The notes below the pieces were generated by a model. It searched no databases. It was not told the origin of the DNA and saw only the letters and a program-made list of their open reading frames with translations. Made by a program: the position numbers and the translations under genes. From assembly GCF_001713455.1 (NCBI RefSeq), contig NZ_CP016464.1, positions 3,954,001 through 4,018,000 of the forward strand: a DNA stretch of 64,000 nt, read 5' to 3'. Below, piece after piece: positions 1-9,084 of the stretch. Each line of letters begins with the position of its first letter. Position 1 is the stretch's first letter. This DNA is from Bosea sp. RAC05. GTDB taxonomy: Bacteria > Pseudomonadota > Alphaproteobacteria > Rhizobiales > Beijerinckiaceae.

Positions 1-2
1 TC

Positions 3-893
3 GACCGCCCGGCCGGGCCCGATGGCGCCCCGACGCTGGCGCTGAAGCTGCGAGCGCAGAAGCTGAAGCCGAGCTTCGCCATCGCGCTGACCCTGGATGG
101 CGCGCCCTTCCCGGCCGCCGGGCGGCTGCTCCCCGCGACCAGCATCGACGGTGAGGTTGCCGAGATCACGATCCCGCCCGCGGAAGCCGAGGCCCTGATC
201 GCGGCGGCGCGCAAGGCGACGATCCTGACGACCACGATCGAAACGGAAAGCTTCAAGGTCTCCCTCGCGGGCTCGGTCGCGGCCATGCTCTGGATCGACG
301 AGCAGCAGGGCCGGCTGAACACGCCCACCGCCCTGATCCGCAAGGGCACGACCGGCACCGCACCGGCCGCCCCGCCCCTGCCGGTCGTGGCCAGCAAGCC
401 GGCCTCCGGCAAGGCCCTCGCCAAGGCCGAAGCGGCGGCCCTGACCAAGGCGATGCGGGCCGAGATCAAGCGGCGCGAGCCTGATTCCTGCGAGGACATG
501 CCCGAAGGCTTCACCGACACCGATGGCGCCTGGGCTCTGGACGGCACGCTGCGCCTCGTCGCCATCGCCTGCTCGCGCGGCGCCTACAATGTCTCGAGCC
601 AGTTCTGGCTGGTCGGCGGGCGCGACGTCGCCAAGGCGAGACCGGCCCCCTTCGAGGGGGCCTCGGGCAAGGCGGCCAGCGAACTGGTCAATGCCGATTT
701 CGACGCGAAGACGGGCCAGATCAGCTTCTACGCCAAGGCCCGCGGCCTCGGCGATTGCGGCAGTTCGGGCTCCTATGGCTGGGACGGCAAGCGCTTTGCC
801 GTCCTCCAGTGGAGCGAGATGAGCGAGTGCCGCCTTATCCCCGGCGACGACTGGATCACGCTGTTTCGAAGCAAGGGCAGCGCGGCCAACTGA
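3..893 (+). CDS. DUF1176 domain protein, 5' end outside window
   Basis: The frame is open from the left edge (codons begin at base 3) to the TGA at 891-893, so the true start lies upstream and about 296 C-terminal residues are visible. The segment around 'MLWIDEQQGRLNTPTALI' and the closing 'WITLFRS' match the DUF1176 family of proteobacterial, probably exported, proteins of unknown function. The ATG at 285 is internal to the domain and is not a credible start. The signal peptide expected for the family cannot be seen. The gene converges on ilvE, with a strong hairpin filling the 43-base gap. Confidence 0.75.
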   Translation, partial: DRPAGPDGAPTLALKLRAQKLKPSFAIALTLDGAPFPAAGRLLPATSIDGEVAEITIPPAEAEALIAAARKATILTTTIETESFKVSLAGSVAAMLWIDEQQGRLNTPTALIRKGTTGTAPAAPPLPVVASKPASGKALAKAEAAALTKAMRAEIKRREPDSCEDMPEGFTDTDGAWALDGTLRLVAIACSRGAYNVSSQFWLVGGRDVAKARPAPFEGASGKAASELVNADFDAKTGQISFYAKARGLGDCGSSGSYGWDGKRFAVLQWSEMSECRLIPGDDWITLFRSKGSAAN

Positions 894-894
894 C

Positions 895-931
895 GGCCGT
901 CATGCCCCGGTCGAGCCGGGGCATGACGGCC
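895..931. repeat. Perfect inverted repeat between convergent genes
   Basis: A 16-bp perfect stem (895-910 with 916-931) closes a 5-base loop between the stop of the DUF1176 gene and the stop of ilvE. The arms carry the CGTCATGCCCCGG / CCGGGGCATGACG pattern seen in other intergenic gaps of this window. It probably acts as a two-way transcription barrier. There is no T tract, so this is inference from position and stem strength. Confidence 0.7.
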
Positions 932-936
932 TGTGC

Positions 937-1824
937 TCACGCCGCCCTGGGCTTGCCCCGCACGGCGTCGGAGTAATCCTCCATGATCACCTTGCCCATA
1001 TTGCCGGTGAGGAAGGAGTAGGGGCCGATCTCGGAGACCAGCGTCACCTCGGCCGCCGAGCCGGTGATGAAGCACTCGCTGAAGCCCTCCAGCTCCTCGG
1101 GAAGGATCCGCCGCTCGACGACTTCGAAACCGCGCTGGCGGCAGAGATCGATCACCGACTGGCGGGTGATGCCGTTCAGGAAGCGATCGGCCAGCGGGGT
1201 ATGGATCACGCCGTCCTTGATGAAGAAGATGTTGGCGCCGGTGCATTCGGCGACATGGCCTTCCCAGTCCAGCATCATCGCATCGGCATAGCCGGCCCGC
1301 TCCGCCTTGTGCTTGGACAGCGAGCAGATCATGTAGAGCCCCGCCGCCTTGGCATGAACAGGCGCGCAGGCCGGGTCCGGCCGGCGATAGGCGGCGACGT
1401 CGAGGCGCACGCCCTTCAGCTTCTGCGCCATGTCGAACATGCTCGGCCACTCCCAGACCGCGATGGCGGTGTGGATGGTGTTGTTGATGCCGGAGACCGC
1501 CATCATCTCCGAGCCGCGCCAGGCGACCGGGCGGAGATAGGCGTCCTTCAACCCGTTCTCCTTGAGGCAGAGTTCCTTGGCGGCGTCGAGTTCGGCGACC
1601 GACCAGGGAATCGTGAAATCCATGATCTCGGCCGACTTGTGGAAGCGCTGCGAGTGCTCGGTGCCCTTGTAGATCACGCCGTCATAGGCGCGCTCGCCCT
1701 CGAACACGCAGGAACCGTAATGCAGCCCATGGGTCAGTACGTGGATCTTCGCGTCCTTCCACGGCACGAGCTTGCCGTCGAACCAGATGACTCCGTCGCG
1801 CTGGTCGAAAGGAATGACTGACAT
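937..1824 (-). CDS. ilvE: Branched-chain amino acid aminotransferase
   Basis: This 295-residue class IV aminotransferase moves the amino group between glutamate and the keto acids of Leu, Ile and Val, using PLP in the cytosol. The catalytic lysine is Lys159 in 'HAKAAG'. 'EGERAYDG', 'GITRQSVIDL' and 'ITGSAAEVT' are family blocks. The ATG at 1824 is preceded by a good ribosome site (AAGAGGAG), so the longer open frame to 2052 is not used. It is divergent from the MarR-type gene, so the shared 200-base gap must hold both promoters. Length is normal for the family and all main motifs are intact. Confidence 0.93.
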   Translation of the reverse strand: MSVIPFDQRDGVIWFDGKLVPWKDAKIHVLTHGLHYGSCVFEGERAYDGVIYKGTEHSQRFHKSAEIMDFTIPWSVAELDAAKELCLKENGLKDAYLRPVAWRGSEMMAVSGINNTIHTAIAVWEWPSMFDMAQKLKGVRLDVAAYRRPDPACAPVHAKAAGLYMICSLSKHKAERAGYADAMMLDWEGHVAECTGANIFFIKDGVIHTPLADRFLNGITRQSVIDLCRQRGFEVVERRILPEELEGFSECFITGSAAEVTLVSEIGPYSFLTGNMGKVIMEDYSDAVRGKPRAA

Positions 1825-1962
1825 GGGGTGCTCCTCTTGGCACGTCCGGTCCGGTTGATCCGCTGGCACCCCGAGCACCGTCACCATGGCGGGCCGGGGC
1901 GAAGACCGGAATGATACTGCGCTGCAACATCGTCTTGCGACATATTCCGTCGTCAGGCGCGC

Positions 1963-1991
1963 TTGACCGGTAATCTTCCGTCTGAGATATG
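1963..1991 (+). promoter_or_regulatory. Candidate sigma70-type promoter for petP
   Basis: TTGACC (1963-1968) and GATATG (1986-1991) are 17 bases apart, and the ATG at 2027 follows with AGGACGGA as a ribosome site. The same gap has GACATAT (1939-1945) and its reverse complement ATATGTC (1987-1993), a possible site for the MarR-type protein on itself and ilvE. The -10 match is only 3 of 6. Confidence 0.35.
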
Positions 1992-2026
1992 TCAACATCA
2001 CTGACGTAATTCGCAGGACGGATTCG

Positions 2027-2533
2027 ATGCCGCAGACGCAGGCCCGGTCCACGGCCGCCGCCGCTCCCGCACCGGATGCGACGGTCCCCTACGACCTGAT
2101 CGAACTGCTCTTCTTCGCCTATCGCGACTTCGTCGGCGGCCCCGACCTGATCCTCGCCGAATACGGCTTCGGCCGGGCCCATCACCGCGTGCTGCATTTC
2201 GTCCTGCGCCGGCCGGGGCTGACCATCGCCGAACTGCTCGACATCCTGAAGATCACCAAGCAGAGCCTCAACCGCGTCCTCAAGGAGCTGGTCGAGACCG
2301 GCTTCGTCGAGCAGCGAACCGGCGTGCAGGACAAGCGCCAGCGTCATCTCCACGCCACGGCCGCGGGGCAGGATCTCGCCTTGCGGCTGGTCAGGCTGCA
2401 GGCCCAGCGCATCCAGGCGGCGCTGGCCGATCTCGCGCCGGAGGCGGCCGAGACCGTCGCGCAATACCTCGCGGGGTTGATCGATCCCTCCGAACGCCAC
2501 AAGGTGCAGGGCTTGCTCGCCGCGCCGCGGTGA
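2027..2533 (+). CDS. petP: MarR-family transcriptional regulator, PetP-like
   Basis: A 168-residue MarR-type winged-helix protein. The DNA-binding core is about residues 50-110: 'HHRVLHFVLRRPGLTIAELL', the recognition helix 'ITKQSLNRVLKELVETGFV' and the wing 'DKRQRHLHAT'. It is followed 50 bases later by an OmpR-type response regulator. A MarR-type gene directly before such a regulator is the petP-petR arrangement described in Rhodobacter capsulatus, where the pair is needed for cytochrome bc1 expression. The name rests on this order and the family; the signal sensed is unknown. Divergent from ilvE. Confidence 0.75.
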   Translation: MPQTQARSTAAAAPAPDATVPYDLIELLFFAYRDFVGGPDLILAEYGFGRAHHRVLHFVLRRPGLTIAELLDILKITKQSLNRVLKELVETGFVEQRTGVQDKRQRHLHATAAGQDLALRLVRLQAQRIQAALADLAPEAAETVAQYLAGLIDPSERHKVQGLLAAPR

Positions 2534-2583
2534 GGCCCACGGCATCAGCCAAGGGCGCAAGAGACAATCAAGGCGGACAAGAC

Positions 2584-3309
2584 ATGGCCGCACAGCCGGC
2601 GCGTAAGCCCCTCCCCGACGAGGCCCCCCACATCCTCGTGGTCGATGACGACCGCCGCCTGCGCGACCTGCTGGCGCGCTTCCTCGGCGACAACGGCTAC
2701 CGGGTCACCACCGCGGCCAATGCCGCCGAGGCCGACCAGCGCCTGGCGCGGCTCGTCTTCGACGCCATCGTCCTCGACATCATGATGCCCGGCGAGAATG
2801 GCTTCGACTTCGCCCGCCGCTTCCGCGTCGACTCGGCCGTGCCGATCCTGATGCTGACCGCCCGCGCCGACGGCAAGGACCGCATCAACGGCCTCGAGAT
2901 CGGTGTCGACGACTACCTCGCCAAGCCCTTCGAGCCGCGCGAACTGCTGCTGCGCCTCGGCAACATCCTCAAGCGCACCATGGCCGCCGAACCCGCGCAG
3001 GCGGCCAGGCCCGATTTCGTCCGCTTCGGCCCCTTCCTCTACGGGCTCTCCCGCGGCGAGCTGCGCAAGGGCGAGGAGCCCGTCCGCCTGACCGAGCGCG
3101 AGCGCGAGATCCTGACCGCCCTGGCGGAACGCGCCGGCGAGGTCGTGCCGCGCGAGGAGCTGGCCTCCCAGGGCACGGCCGCCAACGACCGCACCGTCGA
3201 CGTCCAGATGAACCGGCTGCGCCGCAAGATCGAGCGCGACCCCGCCGATCCGCTCTATCTCCAGACCGTGCGCGGTGTCGGCTATCGCCTCGTGACCGAC
3301 CGGACGTGA
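2584..3309 (+). CDS. petR: OmpR-type response regulator, PetR-like
   Basis: A 241-residue two-domain regulator. The receiver domain (about 14-130) has the acidic pocket 'VVDDDRR', the phosphoacceptor Asp65 in 'VLDIMMPG', Thr92 and Lys114 ('YLAKPF'). The C-terminal winged helix ends in 'RRKIERDPADPLYLQTVRGV', typical of OmpR/PhoB DNA-binding domains. I chose ATG 2584; a GTG at 2530 would add 18 residues before the conserved start and overlap petP. It overlaps the kinase start by GTGA, so the two are translationally coupled and probably form one phosphorelay. Confidence 0.85.
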   Translation: MAAQPARKPLPDEAPHILVVDDDRRLRDLLARFLGDNGYRVTTAANAAEADQRLARLVFDAIVLDIMMPGENGFDFARRFRVDSAVPILMLTARADGKDRINGLEIGVDDYLAKPFEPRELLLRLGNILKRTMAAEPAQAARPDFVRFGPFLYGLSRGELRKGEEPVRLTEREREILTALAERAGEVVPREELASQGTAANDRTVDVQMNRLRRKIERDPADPLYLQTVRGVGYRLVTDRT

Positions 3310-4763
3310 CGCCCGTCCAGCCCGGCAGGCGTCGCAGGGGCGTGGCGCAGATCATGGGAGCGGGCTGGGCGCGCCTGGGCGCGGCGGTGTCGCGCATGCG
3401 CACCCGCGCCAACAACCGGCTGAAGCCCTGGCTCAAGATCGCCGGCCGGCCGCTGCACAGCATCGCCCGCTATGCCCCCAAGGGCCTTTATCCGCGCGCG
3501 CTCGTCATCGTCATCGCCCCCGTCGTGCTGCTGCAGTCGGTCATCGCCTATGTCTTCATGGAGCGGCACTGGCAGACCGTGACGCAGCGCCTGTCCTCGG
3601 CCGTCTCGGCCGACATCGCCGCGATGATCGACGTCTATGAGAGCTATCCGCAGGATGCCGACACCAGCGTGCTCTCGCGCATCGCGGCCGATCGGCTGGG
3701 CATGGACATCGACATCATCCCCAACACCGACCTGCCGCCGCCGGGGCCGCGCCCCTTCTTCTCGCTGCTCGACAGCGCGCTCTCGGCCGAGCTCGCCCAG
3801 CAGGTCGCCCGCCCCTTCTGGCTTGACACGGTCGGCCGCTCCAGCCTGATCGAGATCCGCGTCAAGCTCGACAAGGACGTGATGCGCATCCTGACGCGGC
3901 GCAACTCGGCCTACGCCAGCAACAGCCACATCTTCCTGCTCTGGATGCTCGGCACGTCGCTGATCCTGCTGACCATCGCGGTCCTGTTCCTGCGCAACCA
4001 GATCCGCCCGATCCTCAAGCTCGCCGATGCGGCCGAGGCCTTCGGCAAGGGCCGCGACGCCGAGTTCCGCCCGCGCGGCGCCCGCGAGGTCCGTCGCGCC
4101 GGCAACGCCTTCATCGAGATGAAGCGCCGCGTCGAGCGCGCGGTCGGTGAGCGCACCACCATGCTCAACGGCGTCAGCCACGATCTGCGCACCATCCTGA
4201 CCCGCTTCAAGCTCTCGCTCGCCTTGCTCGAGCGCTCCTCCGAGATCGAGGCGCTGGAGAAGGATGTCGACGAGATGGCGCGCATGCTCGAGGACTATCT
4301 CGCCTTCGCCCGCGGCGACGCCGGCGAGACGGCCGTCGAGACCGACATCCGCGGCCTGCTCGAGGAGCTAAAGTCGGACGCCGAGCGCCAGGGCCACCAG
4401 ACCGAGCTGACCGTGGTCGGCGACCCGCTGGTCGTGGTCCGGCCCGACGCCTTCCGCCGCCTGATGACGAATCTCGTCTCCAACGCAGCACGCTACGGCG
4501 ACCGCATCGCCATCCGCGCCACCCATGACGCGCGCTACCTGATCGTGATGATCGACGATGACGGCCCCGGCATCCCGGCCGACCAGCGCGAGGATGTCTT
4601 CCGCCCCTTCTTCCGCCTCGACGAGGCCCGCAACGTCGATTCAGGCGGCACGGGCCTGGGGCTGGCCATCGCCCGCGACATCGCCCGCGCCCATGGCGGC
4701 GACATCATCCTGGCCGATTCGCCGCTCGGGGGGTTGCGGGCGACGGTGAGGCTGCCGGTTTAG
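3306..4763 (+). CDS. Sensor histidine kinase, partner of the PetR-like regulator
   Basis: A 485-residue membrane kinase. Two membrane segments, 'ALVIVIAPVVLLQSVIAYVF' (about 66-85) and one near 210-229, flank a periplasmic sensor loop of about 120 residues. A HAMP linker follows, then the dimerisation helix with phosphoacceptor His292 ('VSHDLRTIL'), the N box 'NLVSNAARYG' and the G boxes 'DDDGPGIP' and 'GGTGLGLAIARD'. The usual Pro after 'HDLRT' is Ile. The GTG at 3306 overlaps the regulator stop; ATG 3354 is an alternative start. Its stimulus cannot be read from the sequence. Confidence 0.88.
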   Translation: MTPVQPGRRRRGVAQIMGAGWARLGAAVSRMRTRANNRLKPWLKIAGRPLHSIARYAPKGLYPRALVIVIAPVVLLQSVIAYVFMERHWQTVTQRLSSAVSADIAAMIDVYESYPQDADTSVLSRIAADRLGMDIDIIPNTDLPPPGPRPFFSLLDSALSAELAQQVARPFWLDTVGRSSLIEIRVKLDKDVMRILTRRNSAYASNSHIFLLWMLGTSLILLTIAVLFLRNQIRPILKLADAAEAFGKGRDAEFRPRGAREVRRAGNAFIEMKRRVERAVGERTTMLNGVSHDLRTILTRFKLSLALLERSSEIEALEKDVDEMARMLEDYLAFARGDAGETAVETDIRGLLEELKSDAERQGHQTELTVVGDPLVVVRPDAFRRLMTNLVSNAARYGDRIAIRATHDARYLIVMIDDDGPGIPADQREDVFRPFFRLDEARNVDSGGTGLGLAIARDIARAHGGDIILADSPLGGLRATVRLPV

Positions 4764-4855
4764 GGCTGCATGTCGATAGCGGTAGTCCGACCGCCCACCC
4801 GCAGCAAGCGGGCCATTTTTTCGTACCCCTGGCGGGGCATAGGCAGATTGCGGAC

Positions 4856-5167
4856 TTAGGCCAGTACTATGCCACCTGTTCGCAATGCCAAGAAGGCGGC
4901 AGTGCGGGTTGCCAATTCCTCATTGTGCGCCAAGACTATCATGCATGTGGGCTGATCGACTGACATCGAAACCTCGACGTCAGGAAGGTCGCGGGAAGTC
5001 GGCCGAAGGCTCATGCATAGCCAGGTCCAGTCCGTCCGCTCGGGCGGGTGGCTATCCCCCATTGTATCGACGTCGGTGTCAATGCCGTACACATGCTCGA
5101 CAACGTCGCGAAAGGGGGGCCTCGGCCCGACACCGGCAATCACGATCTGAAACTGAAAGTCGCTCAT
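4856..5167 (-). CDS. Small unrecognised protein in a lower-GC patch
   Basis: About 103 residues starting 'MSDFQFQIVIAGVGPRPPF'. I do not recognise a family. There is no signal peptide or membrane segment; a short beta-rich fold with many acidic residues is suggested. I counted about 55% GC over 4861-4980, well below the neighbours, and codons such as ATA, TCT and CGA are more frequent than usual here, which suggests acquisition. The open frame continues upstream to 5356, but the ATG at 5167 has a plausible GTGAG ribosome site and leaves no overlap with the next gene. Size and pairing resemble orphan immunity genes of toxin systems, but no toxin is present. Confidence 0.5.
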   Translation of the reverse strand: MSDFQFQIVIAGVGPRPPFRDVVEHVYGIDTDVDTMGDSHPPERTDWTWLCMSLRPTSRDLPDVEVSMSVDQPTCMIVLAHNEELATRTAAFLALRTGGIVLA

Positions 5168-5304
5168 TCGCTCACGATATAGCTGCTGGCAGCGCGAACA
5201 ACTGACCAACATCCTGAGCGCGCCGTATACAGCGCCGGATGGGATCGGCCAACAGCGCAATATTCCCTCAGCTTGAGCAAATGTACCAACGGGTAGGAAG
5301 CCGA

Positions 5305-5661
5305 CTATCCGAATGGCAGTGCGGGATCGCCGCTCGACCAGCGCCTGCCGTTCCAATAACGCAGTTCTAGTTCTTCATCGTCCGACAAGCCGTCGGCTTC
5401 TGTGTCCGGATCTCCGGTTATAAAAACGTCGGCAATCTCCTGGCCTTTCCGCACGATGGCGATAACCAGCCTGTTGCCGAGGACGGCGTTCTTGAAACCC
5501 TCCGTTGCCGCTTCGTCTGTAGGACCGAATGCGCTCACAAGCAGGCATGGGTGAACATGCCAAGGGAATCCGACGAAGCCGATCGAGATCGTTCCGTCCT
5601 CGGCCCGGTCGACGGCGAACGTGAGCGTGCCGCTCAGGTCTACATGAGTTTCGATAAGCAT
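5305..5661 (-). CDS. Small unrecognised protein, second gene of the lower-GC patch
   Basis: About 118 residues starting 'MLIETHVDLSGTLTF', acidic toward the C terminus ('DPDTEADGLSDDEELELRY'). No family was recognised and no export signal or membrane segment is visible. It reads in the same direction as the 4856-5167 gene, with a 137-base gap, and shares its lower GC. An upstream in-frame ATG at 5712 would add 17 residues of different composition. The pair sits between the sensor kinase and csaA, which are ordinary high-GC genes, so this is a small accessory insertion without visible ends. Confidence 0.5.
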   Translation of the reverse strand: MLIETHVDLSGTLTFAVDRAEDGTISIGFVGFPWHVHPCLLVSAFGPTDEAATEGFKNAVLGNRLVIAIVRKGQEIADVFITGDPDTEADGLSDDEELELRYWNGRRWSSGDPALPFG

Positions 5662-5806
5662 GCCCACAACGAGACCATCTGGTCTGCAACAAGGCAAGTC
5701 CCGCGAAAGCAACGGTGCGGATAGGAAAGAGGGCCGGGTCTAGTCAAGTTCCGCAACACGCCGAAAGCTGACCTGCCGACAGCCACCCTGACCCGGCAGT
5801 GGCAGC

Positions 5807-6187
5807 CTAAAACAACCGCCCGCCCTTCGGCACCTCGTGCCCCGGCCCGATCAGCACGACCTCGCCCTGCTCGTCGGGCACGCCGAGCGTCAGCACCTCC
5901 GACATGAACTTGCCGATCTGGCGCGGCGGGAAGTTGACCACCGCCAGAACCTGCCGGCCCGGCAGGTCCTCGCAGGTGTAGTGCTTGGTGATCTGCGCCG
6001 AGGACTTCTTCAGGCCGATCGTGCCGCCGAAATCGATCACCAGCTTGATCGCGGGCTTGCGCGCCTCCGGATAGGGAGCAGCCTCGACGATCGTGCCGAC
6101 ACGGATGTCGACCTTCAGGAAGTCGTCGAAGCCGATCGTCGCGGCCGGAGCGGCGGTGTCGGAGGGGCCGCTCAAAACTCGGCCCAC
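5807..6187 (-). CDS. csaA: CsaA-type tRNA-binding domain protein
   Basis: A 126-residue single-domain OB-fold protein of the CsaA/EMAP-II tRNA-binding family. '[20 protein letters not shown]', '[10 protein letters not shown]', '[17 protein letters not shown]' and '[15 protein letters not shown]' are the characteristic blocks. CsaA proteins have export-related chaperone activity in Bacillus; the role in this group is less clear. The probable start is a GTG at 6187, overlapping the end of the upstream chemoreceptor gene by 16 bases, so the two are probably co-transcribed. It is cytosolic and full length. Confidence 0.85.
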   Translation of the reverse strand: MGRVLSGPSDTAAPAATIGFDDFLKVDIRVGTIVEAAPYPEARKPAIKLVIDFGGTIGLKKSSAQITKHYTCEDLPGRQVLAVVNFPPRQIGKFMSEVLTLGVPDEQGEVVLIGPGHEVPKGGRLF

Positions 6188-8178
6188 CCCTTGTCATGCG
6201 CGCTCATCTCGGCCTTGCGCGCCGGGGCGCCGCCGCCGGCCGCGGCAGCGACGGGCCGGGCGACGGGCCGGGCGACCGGGGGCGCGGCCTTGCGCGATGC
6301 GGGCGCGGCCGCCGCCTGCATCGTGCGGGCCATCGCCTTCAGTCCCGCGACATCGCCGCCGAGCTGGAAGCGCGCGACCAGCGCGGCCAGGCGGTCGGCC
6401 TCCTGCGAGAGCGAATGCGCGGCGGCCGTCGACTGCTCGGCCATGGCGGCGTTCTGCTGGGTCGACTGGTCCATCTCGCCGACCGCGGTGTTGACCTCCT
6501 GCAGGCCCGAGGCCTGCTCCTGCGCCGCGCTGGCGATCTCGGAGACGAGGCCCGTGGCACGGGTGATCTCCTGCGCCATGCGCTGCAGCGCGCTGCCGGT
6601 CTGGCCAACCAGGCTGACACCCTTCTCGACCTCGCTGTTGGAGGCGGCGATCAGCTCCTTGATCTCCTTGGCGGCTTCCGCCGAGCGCTGGGCGAGCGCC
6701 CGCACCTCGGAGGCGACGACCGCGAAGCCCTTGCCGGCGTCACCGGCGCGCGCGGCCTCGACGCTGGCGTTCAGCGCCAGCAGATTGGTCTGGAAGGCGA
6801 TCTCGTCGATCACGCCGACGATCTGCGAGATCTCCTCGGCGGATTTCTCGATGCCGCCCATCGCCACCACGGCATCGCGCACGATCGCGGTCGACTGTTC
6901 GGCCTCGGCCTTGACCTGCGTCGTCGCCTGGTTGGCCTGGCGCGCGCTCTCGGCCGTCTGCCGCACGGTCGCGGTCAGTTCGTCGAGCGCCGTCGCCGTC
7001 TCCTCGACGGAGGCCGCCTGCTGCTCGGTGCGCCCGGCGAGATCGTCCGCCGCCTGGCTGATCTCGATCGAGCCGGCCTTCATGCTCTCGGTGTTGGTCG
7101 CGATCTGCCGCATCGTCTCCTGCAGCTTGCCGATCGCGGCGTTGAAGTCGTCGCGCAGCTTGGCGTAGTCGGAGCCGAAGTTCTCGTTGATGCGATAGGT
7201 CAGGTCGCCCTCGGCGAGATGCTCCAGGCCGGCGCCGAGCGCCGCGACGACGCCCTCCTGCGTCCGCGAAAGCTCGGCCCGCTCGGCCTCGCTGCGCCGG
7301 CGCTGGCCATCGGCCGCATCGCGATGGGCGGCGGCCTCCTGCTCGACGCGCACCTTGTCGGCCTCCATGGCGTCCTTCGCCACGGCGGCGTCGCGGAAGA
7401 TCACGAGCGCCCGCGCCATCGAGCCGATCTCGTCGGGCCGGTCCTGATGGGCGATGGCGGTCTGGAGATTGCCCGCGGCGAGCGCGTTCATCGTGCCCGA
7501 CAGCGAGGTCAGCATGCCGTTGGCGCGGCGGCTGAGGACGATGACGAGGCCGAACATGAGCAGGCCCAGCGGCACCAGCACCTTGGCGACGTCGCCCATC
7601 AGGCCGAGGAACTTCGCATCGACGTCGTGGACGTGAAGGCCGGTGCCGACAGCCCAGTTCCAGTCGGCGATGCCGCTGACATAGGCGATCTTGCGGGTGG
7701 GCTCCTTGTCGCCAGGCTTGACCCAGAGATAATCGAGATAGCCGCCCTTGCCGCCGGCCTTGGCGATCGAGAGCAGTTCCTGGACGATCGGCTTGCCAGC
7801 GGGATCCTTGAGACCGATCAGGTTCTTGCCGACCATATCGGCGCGGGGATGCGTGACGGTGACGCCGTCGAAGGTGTAGACGAAGAAGTAGTTGCCGTCG
7901 TCGAAGCGCGCGCCAGCGACGGCATCGATGGCAAGCTTCTGTGCCTCAGCCGCCGGAATTTCGCCTTTCTTGGCCTTGTCGCGATAGAATTCGACCGTGG
8001 TGCGGGCGATGTCGGTAGCGTTCTGCACCTCCTGCCGCTTCAACTCGACCATTTCGTTGCGGGCTTCGGTCAGCGTGTAGCCGACACTCCCGACTGCGAT
8101 CACCAGAGCGAGTCCTGCGATCAGCGCGAAGGAGCGGCTGATCGACAGGGTGGCGAGCTTCTTCAGCGACATGCGCAT
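6172..8178 (-). CDS. Methyl-accepting chemotaxis protein with Cache sensor
   Basis: A 668-residue chemoreceptor. A membrane segment (about 16-35) precedes a periplasmic single-Cache domain with '[19 protein letters not shown]' and '[15 protein letters not shown]'. A second membrane segment (about 200-218), HAMP regions and the MA signalling domain follow. The hairpin tip is intact: '[20 protein letters not shown]'. The sequence ends in GWAEF, which fits the x-[HFYW]-x-x-[HFYW] C-terminal pentapeptide that tethers CheR or CheB. The ligand is unknown; such Cache domains often bind small carboxylates. No other chemotaxis gene is in the window. Confidence 0.92.
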   Translation of the reverse strand: MRMSLKKLATLSISRSFALIAGLALVIAVGSVGYTLTEARNEMVELKRQEVQNATDIARTTVEFYRDKAKKGEIPAAEAQKLAIDAVAGARFDDGNYFFVYTFDGVTVTHPRADMVGKNLIGLKDPAGKPIVQELLSIAKAGGKGGYLDYLWVKPGDKEPTRKIAYVSGIADWNWAVGTGLHVHDVDAKFLGLMGDVAKVLVPLGLLMFGLVIVLSRRANGMLTSLSGTMNALAAGNLQTAIAHQDRPDEIGSMARALVIFRDAAVAKDAMEADKVRVEQEAAAHRDAADGQRRRSEAERAELSRTQEGVVAALGAGLEHLAEGDLTYRINENFGSDYAKLRDDFNAAIGKLQETMRQIATNTESMKAGSIEISQAADDLAGRTEQQAASVEETATALDELTATVRQTAESARQANQATTQVKAEAEQSTAIVRDAVVAMGGIEKSAEEISQIVGVIDEIAFQTNLLALNASVEAARAGDAGKGFAVVASEVRALAQRSAEAAKEIKELIAASNSEVEKGVSLVGQTGSALQRMAQEITRATGLVSEIASAAQEQASGLQEVNTAVGEMDQSTQQNAAMAEQSTAAAHSLSQEADRLAALVARFQLGGDVAGLKAMARTMQAAAAPASRKAAPPVARPVARPVAAAAGGGAPARKAEMSAHDKGWAEF

Positions 8179-8271
8179 GACCCCTGCGAAACGAGATTCG
8201 CAAGAGTCGCAAGGAATGGCTAATACACGCTTAACGTTCAGCGAGCCCGAGACCGATTTCTTAACCTTGTC

Positions 8272-9018
8272 TCAGATCGCCGGGGCGAAATCCTCGCCCG
8301 TGCGGCGCAGGCTCTCGTCGGAGCGCTCGCGCCGCCGCGCGCCGGGCCGCCGTCCCGAACACAGCGCCCGCGCCAGCCCGCGCAGCGGCGCCGTCAGCCG
8401 GTGCACATCCTCGACGCGGGCCATGATCGAACCGGCCGTCTTCAGCTCGCGGTCGAGCCGCGCCATGGTCCGCGACAGCTCCGGCTCGTCGTCTTCCAGC
8501 CAGACCTCGCTGACCCGCGCCATCAGCAGCACGGCGCCCTGCACGCGCACCGCACCGAGCGCATCCTCGGTGCGGATGCCGGCCGAGGCCAGCATGTAGC
8601 GCCAGGAATTCACCGCCCCGCGGTTGAGCGCCGCCATGGTCAGCGGGTCGCGCCGGATCACCGGGGCGATGCGGCGAAGCCCCGCCTTGTAGGGCGCCAG
8701 CGCATCGAGCCGCCGCATCACCAGGTCGAACAGGCGCTCGCGCACCGGCTCGGCGGCGAGGTCATCGGAGGTGTCGGCGAGCACGGCCTCGTCGACGAGG
8801 CGGGTCAGGCCGCCCAGCATGGCGAGCTTCGACGGGAATAGGCCTCGCAGCTTGGCGAGCGGCAGCCCCGCCTCGGCCGCGATGTCGCCGAGCTCGATCT
8901 CGTCCCAGGGATGCGTGGCGGCCAGGCGCATCAGCGCCTCGACGGCCTGCTTGCGCGGATCGACCGGCGGCTCGACCGGAGCAGCAGCGGATGTGGGGGG
9001 CAGCGGAGCGCGGGCCAT
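8272..9018 (-). CDS. COQ9-like / TetR-type helix-turn-helix protein
   Basis: A 248-residue protein. The N-terminal part (about 22-70, 'QAVEALMRLAATHPWDEIEL' and 'IAAEAGLPLAKLRGLFPSK') is a TetR-like helix-turn-helix. The C-terminal part carries 'W..DDEPELSRTMARLDREL', like the COQ9 family, which binds isoprenoid lipids and assists ubiquinone biosynthesis. The last 35 residues are Arg-rich and low complexity. AAGGAGAA precedes the ATG at 9018. A UbiK-type factor lies 2 kb away. Whether it is a regulator or a ubiquinone accessory protein cannot be decided from sequence alone; COQ9-like is my preference. Confidence 0.7.
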   Translation of the reverse strand: MARAPLPPTSAAAPVEPPVDPRKQAVEALMRLAATHPWDEIELGDIAAEAGLPLAKLRGLFPSKLAMLGGLTRLVDEAVLADTSDDLAAEPVRERLFDLVMRRLDALAPYKAGLRRIAPVIRRDPLTMAALNRGAVNSWRYMLASAGIRTEDALGAVRVQGAVLLMARVSEVWLEDDEPELSRTMARLDRELKTAGSIMARVEDVHRLTAPLRGLARALCSGRRPGARRRERSDESLRRTGEDFAPAI

Positions 9019-9084
9019 GGCGGTTCTCCTTCGCGACGGTTGTGAGGAGAAGCTAGGCTGCGATCGCGGCCTATGAAAGGCCGA

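Noticed and set aside
6196..8223. 675-codon open frame on the plus strand over the chemoreceptor
   Set aside because: It is the antisense shadow of a clear methyl-accepting chemotaxis gene, caused by GC-rich codon use. Its product is Arg/Gly/His-rich without domains.
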